DNA of 64,000 nt from Gavia stellata. Lineage: Eukaryota; Chordata; Aves; Gaviiformes; Gaviidae. Under the pieces are notes generated by a model. It was not told the DNA's origin, searched no databases, and saw nothing but the letters and a program-made list of their open reading frames with translations. Below are positions 25,701 through 40,700 of the stretch, one piece after another. The position numbers and the translations under genes are program-made. How positions within the stretch are numbered: position 1 is the first letter of the stretch; each line of letters opens with the position of its first letter. The stretch lies in assembly GCF_030936135.1 (NCBI RefSeq), contig NC_082595.1, forward strand, positions 13,926,430-13,990,429, in the 5' to 3' direction.

Positions 25701-28700
25701 AATCTCTTGGTGACACTAATAATGTTACATATGCAGTTTGTCTCTGCTAGACAGTAAAATCAAATGTTCAAATCTGTTTTCTTCATGTCAGGACTTACCA
25801 CACTATCCCTCATCCCTCAGCTTTGTCCATGAGGGAGAGCTTGCAGGGGTGCAGTGTGACATTCCCACACCATTTATTGTAGGTATTGGGTTTTTGAGTT
25901 TTGAGGTATCGTTTTTGCTGGCATTTCTTTCCAGGACTTTTTTTTTAAAAAAAAACACCACCTTGCTTTCTCTGTTGCTGTGACCTACTTGGTACCAGTC
26001 TGATACTCTAAAGAACCGGTACAATGGTTGTCCTCTCTGTTTTGATTTGCAGAGGCTCAGGTAGAAAACACAGTTTTATTCAAGCACCATGGGGACCTAA
26101 GAAATACTGGCAATCCTCGGAGCTGGAAAAATAGAAATTAAAATGGAGCGTGGCGTTCTGAGCCTGAAACAAACATCCTGCTTACGAATGCTTACGAAAT
26201 GCAACATTTTAAACCCAGCTCTTTTGAATTCTGATGATCGTTCAGAGTTTTACGGGTGATTACTGAATGCCTATAGTCGTCAATGTTTATGTAATGTCTC
26301 TCGCTTGTGTCACTTTATTTGTATTTGAGTATTTAGCAAATTAAGTGATGCTGGGAACTGAAAGCCAAACATGTTATTTCCCACTGCTGTCTTCTTGAAG
26401 TTACCTGTTGCTTCAGAGGACTGATTATAGATACAACTGCAGATATTTAAAATACCTGCCTTTTTCTGGGGCCTTTTTTCCCTTTTTAGACTCCTTAAGT
26501 ATAAATATGGTGATGCTCTCTTTGTGAATGACAACACTGGACTACTGAGAAATGCACTAAAACATACATTGGGGCCTCTAATTCTGTTATTATGTGAACG
26601 TGCTGAAAACTACCAAGAGGTAGCAAAACAAGCAACGCTGAGGTACTACTTAGACTGAACTCGCTTGCTAGCAGTTTTTCAACAGCGTGACACAGAATAA
26701 AAGGCAGTTTTGTGGTCACATAGCACAGCAATCTTGTAGGGAATCCTTGTGTCACAGCAAAGGAAATGGTAATTTTTTTTGTTTTTTTCTGGGTTTTTTC
26801 ATGGTTGGTTTTTTGGGTGTGGGGTTTTTTGTTTTTTGGTTTTTTTTTTTTTTTTTTTTTTGCAAAGAAGAGAAGAGAAAAAATTATGAGAAAAACATAT
26901 AAAGGAGGTGTAACACACAGGAAAAACGTGAAGACCCTGAGCACGGTACTGACCCAGAAGATGCCGACCGCCATTCTGTGAACTGCATACACCATTTAAC
27001 TGATCAACCAAACTCATGCATCAGTTCTGATGTTGAGACCAGAGAAAAAGAAAGCAACATCACTTTGATAATGCTGAAACTTAGGCTTCAAAAATTGGGT
27101 AGAGCCTGCCTACCTTGGGTTTTGCGCTAGAGAAGCTAGCACAGCGGCCTCCTGGTACTTGAGGTGTTGACGCAGATTCAACAACAGATCAAACGCTGGC
27201 AGATGAAGAATTGTCACTTCCACCTGCTCAACCCATCCCTCTACTGCAGAGCATCAAGAATGGCTCCACGGTTTCTGAATCACTTCCTCAGCCGCTGTTA
27301 CTTTCAGAGCGCACTGACATTAACTGACTTTGTTACCAGTTCACACAAATACTTGACGCTAGAGTAGTTCAAGATCAGATCTGGGGACTACCATTGCCAC
27401 AAGGACAACAAAGAGATGGTGCAAGTATCCAAAAAAGGTGTATCAACTCCCTAAGCTTGGAGTGCTGAAGTAATATAGATAAATAACAGTAAGCAAAGTT
27501 ACATATATACCCATGATTTAATAGGTAAAAAATGCTTTCAGAGGGGAAAACGTTCTATTGCTTTGATGACCCCCCAGCTCTACAAGTAACAGCAATGGAT
27601 GCTGTAAGCACGTACAGAATCTTTTAAGATACCCATAAAAGGTGTATGTCTTCTAAAAATAAATGTACGTGTCTTCACTGATGTATTAACTGTTTACAAG
27701 AACTGCTCCTCACATCATCATCTGCCTGTGAAACACGGCTAATTTTCATGAAGCCCCATATTACACATGATGCTGTGTTCATGACTCACGCTATGACTTC
27801 AGAAAGTGGTCTGAGCAAGCTGGAAGTTCACCAGGGGCAAAAAGGGCTGGTGGCTCTCCTCTCCCCACAGCCCCCTCGGGCCATGGGCTCCTGATGCTTA
27901 CCTCCAGCCAGCTCAGGTACTCTGCTGATCACCTGGTAAATTAACGCTCAGAATAGCAGAATACGACCTGGCAGGAAACTCGGCATGTGGGTTCTTCTGC
28001 TGGGCTGGCAGGCTGGACTGGTTGCCCTGCAGTCAGAATTGGTACCGCTGGGAGCTGGGGAAGGGCAGATCACAGGGCAGCAGGGACAAGGAAAGAGGCC
28101 AAAGGGAGAGCAGGACCTCCCCATTCAGCAAGCTGTTAGCTCAGGTCAGCTATAATCCGAAACTTCCCCCTCAGAGTCATGTAAACAAAACACTAACAGA
28201 GATGATTCAAATGACTGAGTATTTATAGCCTTTCATAATGTAAGTAACTATTTAAAGTAACTGAATAAAAAATTTCAAATGACAGATTTCTAGAAGCCAC
28301 TCACAGCTGATTGCTGCCACAGGAACTAAGCCAGCAGAAATCAAACCTGAAGACATAGCTATTACCAAACACTGAAAATACAGTAGTGCTCCTACCACAA
28401 CAGGTCTACAGACTATCTAAATGGTGTTAAAATGATCAGTTTTTTAAATTCTAAAACATGTATATGTTCTTACATGCAAAAACATCACGAGCAAGATAAG
28501 CATCTTGCTAAATAAGCCACTACAGGGGCTGAAATAAAAAAAAAAAATTCTCTACGCCTTAAACAAGTACTTACAAGCAGAAGAATTAATACTACTCCTT
28601 GAAATGAAAAACAAAAGATAAGAATCAGGTACTACATGTTTTTTTCATTTTGAGGAAGTGAATTTTCATAAAGGGAAAGGGGTTAAGTACTGCAGTGTTT

Positions 28701-31700
28701 TACTCTTTGTGAATCCACCCACATAAAAATTAGACCTCCCACATACACATTCATATATTCCAAAAGCTTTGATCATGCCAGATGTAAATATTTGTTCTAG
28801 TAGCCTATTACATGTCCTCCAACTATACAATTGTTCTCTGTTAAAGCCTCGGTGATATTATAGGGAACTGAAAGGATGTATTAAGAACATACACAGATTT
28901 TAAGGACAACCGTGATACAATATACACAAAATAGAGAAGCAACATATTCCTTGCCTAACAAAGCATTTTGTAATTGGTTTTATACTGGAAATTGTTAACT
29001 AAAGTTAATTTTAGATCAAAGAGTAATGCAATTTTTGTAAAGGTATACTGTGTTCAGAACAAACATAAAGACAAGTAAAACTACAAGAAGGCTTAGTGTA
29101 ACAGTCCCGAGAGAAAGCCTCACAAAGAACAGTGTACCAACAGCAAGGATGTTTTCAAGGAAAGTATATAGGGTAAGTTCTTCAACTGAAATTGCAGAAA
29201 GTATTTTAGGTAGACCAGGTATACTCTAAATATTTTTTACGGTTTTGCACAAAGTGCTGCCTACCTAGGTATAAACATGACTACATCACTATCAGTACAG
29301 TACCTCATAACACCCTGGTAAAATAAGATAGTATTCTTGCTTCAGAGACAAGCATGGACATTTAAAACAACAAAGCTCACTGAATGATTGCTTGACAAAA
29401 CTGGAGATTTATGTTGGGTTTTCTGATACACCACCGCAATAAGATGATAAATATCAAGCAAGAGATCAGGTTCCCATCCAAATGATGGCAGGTCCAGCAT
29501 CACAGTCACTAATACCTGCAATGTTAGATTTGCAAATGGAAAATTTCACCTATTGAATCACTAATCCGTTTTTGTTGCATTGAAGGTTTCTTCTTTTTGG
29601 TGTTAAGTAATAATCAAGTTTGCCCCTATTCTTGATATACCAAATATAAGAGAACCGAGTGAGGCATTGCTGCAGATACATTTTTTACTTAAAATACTGT
29701 GTTTATGTATGCATAGGCTTCACAAACTTCAAAAGCCTTCAAATTTAAAAAAGAACAAAAACCCCCTGGCCCAACCCAAGAGTTACATAAGCTGGTAAAT
29801 AATGTGAGGTTAGAAACGGAATTTCTTATGTTGAAATAACCTGCTTATATGTTCTTCTTTGAGCTAGACAGGAATTGTGCAACTCCACAGCAAGGCAACA
29901 CACAGGTGTCTTGCCACCAGAAAAACAACAGGACAGAAGAAAAGCAGTAGCAGTAGATAGAAAGTAAAGGGGTGTTCATACCCACTCAGTCTCCACAAAG
30001 AATGTTACAGTGCTATCATCCTTCTGGGCACTAAGATTAAAAGAGAACAACTGAGAAGTAAAACAACAACAACAAAAAAAGAAAACGCAGAAATGGTAAC
30101 TTGCACCCAGGCAGTTGGAAAATGGCTTTTGAAAGGGTGCTTGTTCAGTGCACTGTGTCAATTTAAGTTACAAACATCAAACTTTCCACTTTTTAAAATG
30201 ACCATTTACGTAAAATTGAATATATAAGCAGATGCCTTTTTATAGCGTTTCATAAAATCAAAGGCGATTAGATCATTTCTATCCTCTCGAGAAATATCAT
30301 TCCCTAGATGACGTACAACTACTTCATCTGTTTTCCATTTCCCTGCCTGAGTCTGTTTTATAGCCATGCTTTTTCAGGATGACTTTAAAAAGAGGCCTTT
30401 CCTGACATCATGCAACACAATGTCAAAACACAACACTATTACAAAACAAACTAATCAAAACTAATTTCTTAATAGTTGCAGTCACCGAGCAAAGCGGCAA
30501 TGACACCGCTCTCAGCTTTGACTTTGATTATAAACAGATCTGAGTTAATAACGGGTCTGATTATGACAGAAACTTACAGCTCAGGACTGAGCAGAAAATT
30601 ATAAAGTTCCTTCTTGAACAAAAAAGCACACACATATACATCATCTTTTCAAGCCCTTTTTTGGAATGTGAACAGAACAATACTTTTCAACTCAGTAACA
30701 GGATTCTTTTTTTTCCCCTCTTTTTAAATATATATATGCATACATAAACTTTACCGATGCAAGCCTTGCCTCTTGTACTCAAAGGGTTTTATTACAAAAC
30801 AACCACAGCTCACAGATCTTACAGAGGAAATGAGCGTTTGGACTTTACCACTTGCATTACTGCTTTTACAGAACCTCCCCCCCAAGCCATTTTCTAATTT
30901 AAACAGCAGAAAACCAATACCCCCAGCGTAAACCCAGGGAAATCATGCTTTTCCTTTTGCAAAGTTAAAAAATAATATTATTCAGCTAATTGTTTAAAAC
31001 ATTGCCAATGAGAATGTGAGTATGTTTTTTAATTCAAATTATGTATTTATTAGAAAAATGAAGATCAATACTCACAGTTTCAAAAGTAGTATCACTAGAA
31101 CTAAATATATGACTGAAGACTCTTGCTATTGGCATGTTCCAACTAAGGAACTTTTTGCTTAGCACTGATGAAGACTACTGAATGTGAATCAGATGTATGT
31201 TACAGCTCTGCTGTAGGAACACAGGAGACAAATTTATCTCTGTATCATAGCTGGGATTTGAGAGTAGTATCTGGAGAATGGTGGTGAAAGGTTTGTTATT
31301 TAAGGGATAAAGGAATAAGGAAAGGGTGGGTAATCAATATAGAAGAGTGTACACAAAATTCTTCTCCCCACAATACTTGAAAACCAATCTAATTTGGGCA
31401 GAGCACTCATATGTAAAAGGTGTTTTTAAAGCAGTAATTGAAAGGCAGGCTTTCCTTCATTGCTATGGAGTCATAGCCATGGCCATCGCAGATTGCATAA
31501 GGAGCCTATCAAGATCTGTAAGCTGCCCTCCTGTTTACTCACTTGCAATTAAAAAGCTGCTAAGAAAAAACATATAATAGATTATTCACATGAACACTCC
31601 ATTTAACATTTACCACTTTCAGACTCCAGCACTGAGAACATACAATTATTTTTCACATATTCTGTCTTAATTTTCAAAAGTGTAACAACTCATAACCTTT

Positions 31701-34700
31701 ACATAACGGTGCCACTGTGTAATTAATAGAGCTAAATGAAGCGCTGTCAGTAAATAATCAGTAGCCAGTCTTTGATGGATGAGCTGATTCTAATTCAGTC
31801 CATTCACTTTCAACTCTAATTAGTGGCATTGTATTCTACAAAGCAAATGGTTCCTTCATCCATCCGATGATCTAACATTGTATAAGTGGGCTGAGAACAA
31901 CTTGTAAGCTATTGAAATAAAGTTGGGAATACAAAGTAAAAAGTCACAGTGATTACACATTCTTATGTAATTCTTTAAAAAGAAGTAAGTAATATAAAGT
32001 TCCCACTGCAAAAGCCACTGATTTTAACAAGTACCATACACACCAATAAATCTTGCTAAGACAATTACGAGTTTCAATGCTCCTTTTTCTTTAATTAAAC
32101 CAAGTGACCTGAATTACTCTGTGTATGTTGGTGGAATTTAGCCTAAAAATGCTATGTATTCCTACACCAGTACTGATGCAACACTATACTTGATTTTTTT
32201 GGTACTATAACCCTTGTTCTAGATGCATGATTATTGCAGCTGGTGACAACTGCTAAACAAACTATTCACTTTTGAATTACTGGAATTTAGAGTAATTTTA
32301 GATTATTGGAAAATTTTCTAATAAACATAAAAATTTGAACTACTCAAGACCACTTAGGTTACAATATGCTTTGATCTTTTTCTGCATTTTCTCCTGAACA
32401 TTAGTTTACATTGGTATGTCTCGTCCTTCTTCCAGCAGTTCTGCTCTAAAAGGTGGGACAAAGCAGAGTTGCAGATTCCTGCAAGCTGTGGCTAGTGAGC
32501 ATGTCTCAGCAGAGAAGACACTTACTAACTTATGACAAAACATGTGATCCAGGTGTACGTGCAACTTACTGAATGCAGGTATTTTTGAGCAGAATAGCAA
32601 AAAGCAACTTGGGAACCTGATCAACTCAGTCTTCCTATCTGTTCTGATACCTGATAGTGAAATAGTATGCGGAGAAACTATTATAAAGATTATTTATATT
32701 TAATTTTTATCTTTGTTTCATATTACTTAATAAAAAGGGGTGACATTTGAAATGAAGTGACTATAAAATTGTTCTTATGGAAAGTGCCATAAATCTTTTC
32801 TATAATAATTTATGTCAAAAAGGTTCACGATATATTCTCTGTTTTCTTTACTGGTCAATTCTCTAAACCCATTATCTCAGCATGTAAGATCATAAAGTGC
32901 AAAACCTCACAGAAGCTGTTCACTATACAAACACTTGGTGAAAAAAACCCCTTGCATCAAAAGCTTCCAATATAGCCCAGACAGACAATGAATGAGTAAG
33001 ACAGACAAAGGGATGAAACTTGTGTGTCAGGAACGGCTTATGTTATTTTTATCTTTTGCTGTCATATACATACACAGATACACAATGCCATAAAGATGTC
33101 ATTAAGTTTGCAAACACACTGCAATGTTAGAAACTACCAGAACCACAAAATATTCACACTGCAAGTGCATTAATAACAAGTGACTGAGAGGATGTCCTTT
33201 CTTTCCCTGTCAAGATCCAAATGCCTTTCAATGCCTGTTGCAAGTTGCTTTTGATGCAGTGTAGTTATGATCTGTTGTTACATGTTTTTTTTTCCTGATA
33301 CTCCAATGAAGTATGTCAGCCTGACTCTCGAGCTGTGGTCTAGACAGACAGGTGCTGCCAGGGACCTCCTATTCAACAATTCAGTGACTACAGATCACTT
33401 AGACACCTGCAGGAGAACTGCCCCTAACAGGTAAATTAAGCGCAGCCGCATGTCTCAATCCTGAACAGAATATACCTATCTCAGAAAAAATTTTCAAGAG
33501 CATTTTCAGTCCATAAGAGAACCATTTGCTTTTCACAATGGGAAGAAGATGCACCAATGATTTCACTTGAGAGTGAGTTGGTTTCGGGACTATCTTTCAG
33601 ATATACTCTGAAACGAGATGAAGCATACATATTCCTCACTCCTCTACTACCAAAAGTTTTTGTCAACATACAGGCTTGCTGATCCTCATCACCCTAGCGT
33701 GGCTGAGGCACTTCTAGTATCAGGACTCAACGTTTATTCCCAAGATGATGTTCACATTACAGCAAGAAACTCATCTTTTTTTTTTCCACACAGCTCTTGC
33801 CTCCTAGGTGACTTCTGGATTTTGTACCTTTAGTGACCCAGGACATTTCACTTCACATGGGCAGGTCCACACCTCTTTGGAAATCCTCTGGCTTATTTAT
33901 CTCTCTCACTGAAATACCCGAGGCTCTGGCAATTCCATACAAGTCTCATCTAAATGAGACTGGGTCAAGACTTGCTAGGAAACTTCTAGTTGTCATCAGT
34001 GCATCCTCTATCAGGGTCCAAGTGACTTGGATGGTATGTCTCTATCCCAGACATCTGTGGGGTGGCTACCTGCAACTTTATCTGCATCTTCATTAGACAC
34101 AACACCATTTTGGGGGCCTTGGCATGCTCCGGTGGATGAGCAAATCATAACATGATTTGTATGAGTTACTTTGAGGCCTTCTTCCAAGTAAATTTATGGG
34201 AGAAGTAGGAGCTGCTTAGTCTTGCATATAATGTGAATATATACACTGACTCTTTGACTGCTAAGTATTATTCAATCAGTAATCAGAGTTCTTCAATGGA
34301 AAGTCTAACACAGATACCAATATACTTGTCTAATACAGATTTTACATTTGTCTTTTCCATTTCCTTCAAAGTCTTTTGAAGAATTGTTTTGTGTCTCTTC
34401 AACTGAGAAGGAACTAAGATAGTGCTGTGAGTGCTTTCCCCAATATACTGATGTGCTGAATGTAAGTGCTCCTTGCACAAGATACCACAAAAGTGAAAAC
34501 ATTTGTGCCTCACATATTAATGCAGACATGAACTACACAACACCAGGGACTTCCCAATCAATGGGAAGAGACCGCTCTTTCTAGTCTCTCTGCATTTCAT
34601 ACATGGCTTTGAACCTTTCTTATTCCAAATATTCCAAAATTTTCTAAACAGGCAAGGAAGACAGAATGGCTAAGTAACCTGTGACTTTCAGACATTCATT

Positions 34701-37700
34701 GTGATATGGAGTGCTTCACAAATCACCTGTATTTATATGATGTCCATAGAAAGAAGAAATGGTTCAGCTTGACTCTTTCAGCAGTCCACTGAATTTTTCT
34801 AATTTAGCTTTCTCCCTTCCCTAATCAGATCTGGTGGCTCATTCCTCCCCATTTTGCTGATGACCTGCAGGTTATCATTGAAATCTCAGGAGTTTTAATT
34901 TCAAATGCCTAAATGGAGCCTGGCCCAGAGCTGCCCACAGCCACAGCTGTAGAGTCCTTCTCAGGCACAGCGTTCCCGGCACAGAGCATCCTCAGTAGCC
35001 CTGCTGGGAACACAGGTAACATTTCAGGAGCAGAGAAATTTAAGCTGTTTAGTGAACACAAAAATCTTCGGAGGTTTTAGCTTTTAGGCTTCTTTTAGTC
35101 TCTACCGAATATATACATATACAGTATAGCATTTTATAGTCTTACTTCTCAGCCCAATTCGTACATACTTTAACAAAAATATCTTGCTCCAAAGCATATG
35201 TGTATAACAGCATTCAAAGAAAAGGCCTTCAATTTTTTTCATAGCCTACATAAAGATAGCATTTTCCCCTAATTTCCGTTGTAGAATCATGTCTACTGTA
35301 ATAAAAACAAATAATTAAAGTAAAAAAAAATACTCACAGTATGGAAAAATCTAAGTACCCGCGAGTAAGGATTAACACAAGTAGCTGAAAAACAGGGTTT
35401 TGTAATGAGAAGTGTTAGGCAACCCTAACAACAGACCATCCAACGCTCCTTATAAAAATACACAGTTCACAATTAATTTAATTTACAAAACAAATTATAA
35501 AGAGAAGATGGATACAGAAAAGCAGAAGGCAGTAAGCTTACAGAAGTCAATTCAAGGTCTGTTGAAAAGGTGCAAGAAACACGGAGGATGAAGCGGGAGG
35601 GCAGGTAGAGATGAAGGGAGCTCTCAGTACACAGAAAAGAATAACAGCTCTGGTATACTTTGTTCCATCAGACTGGCAATCTACAAGTATAAACAACATC
35701 AAAGGGATATTTGTCCCATTTTTTAACAAAATAAGGAAATCAGCAGGCATGCTTCTGTGTGCATGTTTCCCACCACAATTTCTGAACGAGCTGTACAATT
35801 TCAATGCAGTCTGACAAAAAGGATAAGGGAATCCAAAATATTAAGTCTTGTTTCTATGAAACAGGCCAGTTAGGTAAAGAAAAGAGACCCTATTACTGTC
35901 CCACCTAGTGAAAGACTGAAACTTCAGTCATCAGAGATGAGAAAATCCACTTATCTGCAAAACAAATCCATGAAAAAACTAAGCTCCCTTCATTTCACTG
36001 CTCCAGGAACTTTTTTCCTTTTCCTTTTCTTTTAAATAAATAATGCCATTTGCAGTTACACTCAACACTGGCATATATCTTTAACATAGACACATATGTC
36101 TTTAACATGAAGACTCTTTTTGCCTTTAACATCTTACTTTTCCATCAGCATTTTTCAAATGAGTTTGCTTCAGGACAGGCCATATTCTACTTCACTCTGC
36201 CGTGGATGGCGCTAGTTGAGCCTTCACCACTAATCGTGAGATTCACGTAAAATCCTCTAATTTGGAGGATTTACCTTTACTCTCTGACTGCCTTCCACAG
36301 TGTCACAAAGATAATCATGCCAAAAATTAAAACACATTGCAAAAGAAGGCAGCTAACAAGCAGGGGCTGCTTGTATTGCCTCTACTACTTCTATGAATTT
36401 GAAAAGAAACCACTAATGCGTTCTACAGATCAGGGGAGGACAGAATCCAGTTTGTATACATAAGTACTATTTCACCCTGAGATCCCTTTATCCCTAAGCT
36501 CTCCTTACGCACCACTGTATTTGCACTCCCAGGTCTGCGCCAACCTTGCATTAGGGGAGCGTGAAGTCATTTGCTCCAAAGAATCAAGGCCTCTATACTT
36601 TGGAATATAACCTGAGAGACTGTTTCCCATTCTCAGTATGATCTTGCCTAATTAAATTAATCTACACAACACACATTGCTTTAGAAGAAGGAACTCAATA
36701 TTGGGAACATCTTTTCTGAAAGACCCTTGACTTGTACATTAACACAAGTTTATTTGATCCTGCTGCTACCAGCCTTCAGACAACATGGGACATACCAGTT
36801 TTCCTGATGTTTCTGAGAGGTGGTGGTGATTGAATATGGGATGCTAGTATACTATATTGCAATACGATGATTTCCTTGAATAATTTACATTTGGGGAATT
36901 TGAATTAAAGAGGAAAGATATTCTGGAAATTTAATTCTTAGTTGTGCTTCTTAATGCCTATACATTAGACAGAGTGCTTTCAGCAACTATGGGGAAATCA
37001 AAAAGAAAAAAAATCTATCTTCTGCTATTTAAAGCAAAAGTAGGTTAAGCTGAGCACCTAAGTGTAACAATCTACAGTCCTGAAGTTCTAGTTTTACAAT
37101 ATACAGATTCTGGAATTAGGGAAGGTTGGTTTTGTTTGGGTATGAACTTGTAAGTACAGCAAGGAGAAGTCTACGAAGTGTAACTGTGGCCTTCAACACG
37201 AACATGAAATCAGCTTGTGTGTGCCTGCACGTGAGCGAAAGTAAAAGGGTAATTAACATAGTACATGAAAAAATGAATGTGTTTTATTAGCCCTGGTAAC
37301 AAGATATTGTAAGTCTAACCTCCACTGTGATCAAGCCAAGTGTGTAAGTTAATCAAGACCTTCACTAAAGTATTTCTGTTAACACTTTCATCTTACCAGT
37401 GGGAATTATTTATAAAACCGTTTTCCACTGCTAGCATGACAAGGTGATCATTAACACAGCACAGACCATGCAAAGGAAGAAAATTAAAAACATGTGAATG
37501 TGGCATTACATTGGTACTGTAAGCAACTGCCATAAATAATTCTGCTCCTCAAAGTGATTTCAACAGTCTTCCTCTAAATCTAACAAATCAAAAGCTCTTT
37601 ATAAAAAGTCTAATTCTTGAAATCTAAATTTCTAGGCTTCCCAAGGATGTTTAACTTGACTTTCTCATGCATGAGAAATCAATTTGTTCAACCAAGCCAG

Positions 37701-40700
37701 TTCCGAGTTCCCCTTGTAAGACCTCATTTGGAACTGATTATAGGGGGGAAAAAAAAAAAGACATCAAGTTTTACACATCTTAGGTTTTGAAGTAAGAGCC
37801 CATTGTGTCCCACAACTGCTTCCCACGCGCCCATCAACACACCATGAATTAAAGCAACCAAATCAGTGGGAAGGCTATGGCTCAGGGAAGCAGCAATACA
37901 ATAAAACCACCTTTCATTCTAGGGTGCTGCTTTGACTCTGGCACAGGTGGGTACTATCTTGGTCATGAAAAACACCACGTGCGAAAACAAGCTGGTGGTT
38001 TACATTAGTTTGCAAAGGTATTTATATTACCTACCTCACTCCCACCCACACATACACAAATGAAATTCTGTGTGCAAAAATCTGCTTGCAGAAATGTATA
38101 ACCTCCTCATTCTTGGTGAAATACCTCTCAGTCCAAAATGACGTTACAAATAAATATAAATATCCTACACATGCACACCTTGAAATGGGGGATGGGATAT
38201 ATATTTTGCATAGGACTCTGTGCAGGTTTTCAGTATCGTTCTTGCAGAGGTGGTATCTTACGATGCAAAGGGCAGAATAAGAAGAAATCTGCACCGTTGA
38301 TATCTGTTCAACCTCTGCTGCTGAAAGACAGAGACCTTCATTGTCCACAGCGGTCAATTAGAGTTTTCCATAAGCAATACATTTACAAAAAATAAATTTA
38401 TTTCTCATAGCATTATACATGCAATTCTTAACATACATTTTTCTATTCTTTCTATGTATAATATAGATATTTAAATTAACATTTCATATATTTAGGTTAA
38501 ATATGAACAGTTTACGAACTAGACGTCTATAGTATTGAGATAGACTTTCAAAGTTTTGCGCATTTAGGGCTATGAGGTAACAAGGGTATGGAAATAATTA
38601 ACTGAAAACTCGTAAAATTTAGCAAGCTCTCCAGCCCATCACATGCTTTCAGTAGTTACCTATCTCAGCCGTTACAAAGAATGCTGAGTGTATATGGGTG
38701 TGCCTACCCAGGGCTCTCCCAAATCCTTCAGATGAGAACTTCTAGAATACGATTCTCAACTCCACTGTATGTGAAGTTGATATTCAGGACACCAGAAACA
38801 TCAGAGATGCTGGGCCACTTTCATTTGGACTGCCTTCCCTCATTAGACCTTCTCCATCTTAAGCAATCTGAGGAGGAGTGGGGCAGTTGCATGTTATGGA
38901 TAACCGAAGCTTTTTTGTGCACAGTCCCAGTTAGAATAGCACCCCATTTGTTCCAGCTTTCACCTGTGCCAGCTAATGAATGACTGAAGAATTAACACCA
39001 ACTTCCTATCCCTATTTTCAACCATGTCTAACCCCTTGTTGGATGCTAGGAGAAAGTGAGCTCCTTACAAAAGGAAATTCTTTCTTTTTAAACTATATGC
39101 AACTCCCTTTCATTCTTCCAGTGTTCTTCTTTCCCCTATTCCCTTTTCCCAATTCCTAATCTTTAAACAATTCTTGAAGTAACAGGATTTCTTTTCCATT
39201 GTTACTTGGCAGACTTTTTTGCAACACAATCTAGCTGAAAAATATTTTTATTAATAACTGTCCCCTATATCAAATTGGTCAGTTCTGTAGCCATTGGTCT
39301 TTCAAAAAGAAATCTCTTGGGACAGCTTTACCCTTTCATAGCAGCAATGAAACAGAAGAAGCAGTATTAATAAAATTAGAGAACTGCAGCAACTGGTCAG
39401 CAAAACAATGCAATTTGTGCCCAGACTTCATTTTTACAGAAGAACGATAAGCTACAACATTATTATTGCAAGTTTAATTTCAGCTTACTCAAACCAATAG
39501 AATTGGAGTCCATTAATTCAAATAATACATTTGAACCTTCGTACCACAAGAGCAGAATACAGTAGCAAAAAGTCATACAGATTGTAGGCCAGGTCCTGCA
39601 ACCTTCATATATCACAGAACCTCTATTATGTCTCTAAATAAATCTGTTAAAAATAATTTACAGAAGTCTAGATATGATGAAAAAGCTGAACATTTTTGTT
39701 GCTTATTAGCATGCCCACAATTAGCAATGCACAATGCCAGCGACAAAAACCAAACAAGAAACCAAAACAACAAAAAACCACCAGAACTCTTCATGACCTA
39801 GCTGTAAAAACTAGTCAACACAGGGCAGATAATACAATTTATTTTCACCTGGCATTCCTTGACATTCTTTCACTGTTTTGTGAAGAGTACTTTTGTTCCA
39901 AAGCACTAGCTCTTCTGCAAACTTTCAGCTCAAGCAGAGAAAGCATGAAATAGCTCTGTTCAGAAGAATGTGATCAGTCCTTCAGGTTTTGTTCACTCCT
40001 GGAGAGGCTGATTTTGCATAGTTTACTGGCCTGGCTTGCAAAACTATTTTTTTCAGTGAAGGTAATTAACACTGCTACTTACTTTTTCTATAATTAATCC
40101 AGGAGTAAAAAGCAAACCAATAATAAATAAATAAAAGAAACACACACAGGATTTTTTTTTTTTTTTAACACTAACATACCAAAGATAGCTCTCAGAAATA
40201 AAGTGCAATGTTTTAAAAGCAGAGGAAGCTCAACAGTGGTGCTATTTTGGTTGTATCAAAAGGGCACACACTTGTTAAGCTAACAGGGACAACACTTTTA
40301 CAGCATGTATCAGAAAACCTGGTTTCATAAGCTTAGGAAGTTTCATAAAAAACTGCAGGAGGGTGTGAATTCACTTTGGTTTCCAATAAATGGTTCTTCA
40401 TTAATATTTTACCCAGATACAAAGACTCCAAGTTTAGTAGGTAAGCTATGGATAGCAAACAGCCTTCCTCTGTGCTGGCTTTGTGACTAAAGAGAAAAGA
40501 ACTGGCATCAGAAAGAAAACAAAAGGCAGTCAGTGTTCAGTGTTGGGTCCCTGAGCCCAAAGGTAATTAGCAAAGAGTTTTCTGAACAAAAATATTTAAG
40601 CTGATTTTCTATCTTTGTCAGCCAACTTTTCTTCTGTACCTAGGGACAACAGCTAAACATTATTCAAGAGTCACCATTAAACCAGGAAACAATCAGATTG

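Noticed and set aside
26495-26995. 166-codon minus-strand frame
   Set aside because: It includes a long Lys run from the T homopolymer on the plus strand and overlaps the plus-strand relic. It has no protein character outside that.
27902-27932. 31-nt segment with excellent AG acceptor and GTAAGC donor on the minus strand
   Set aside because: It could follow the unassigned exon-like set, but in the phase required it meets a stop within six codons. Left as a coincidence or possible terminal exon.
36275-36352. 26-codon minus-strand segment that could precede exon-like segment 1
   Set aside because: The phase fits, but the pyrimidine tract is weak and the peptide is unremarkable, so it was not listed as a feature.
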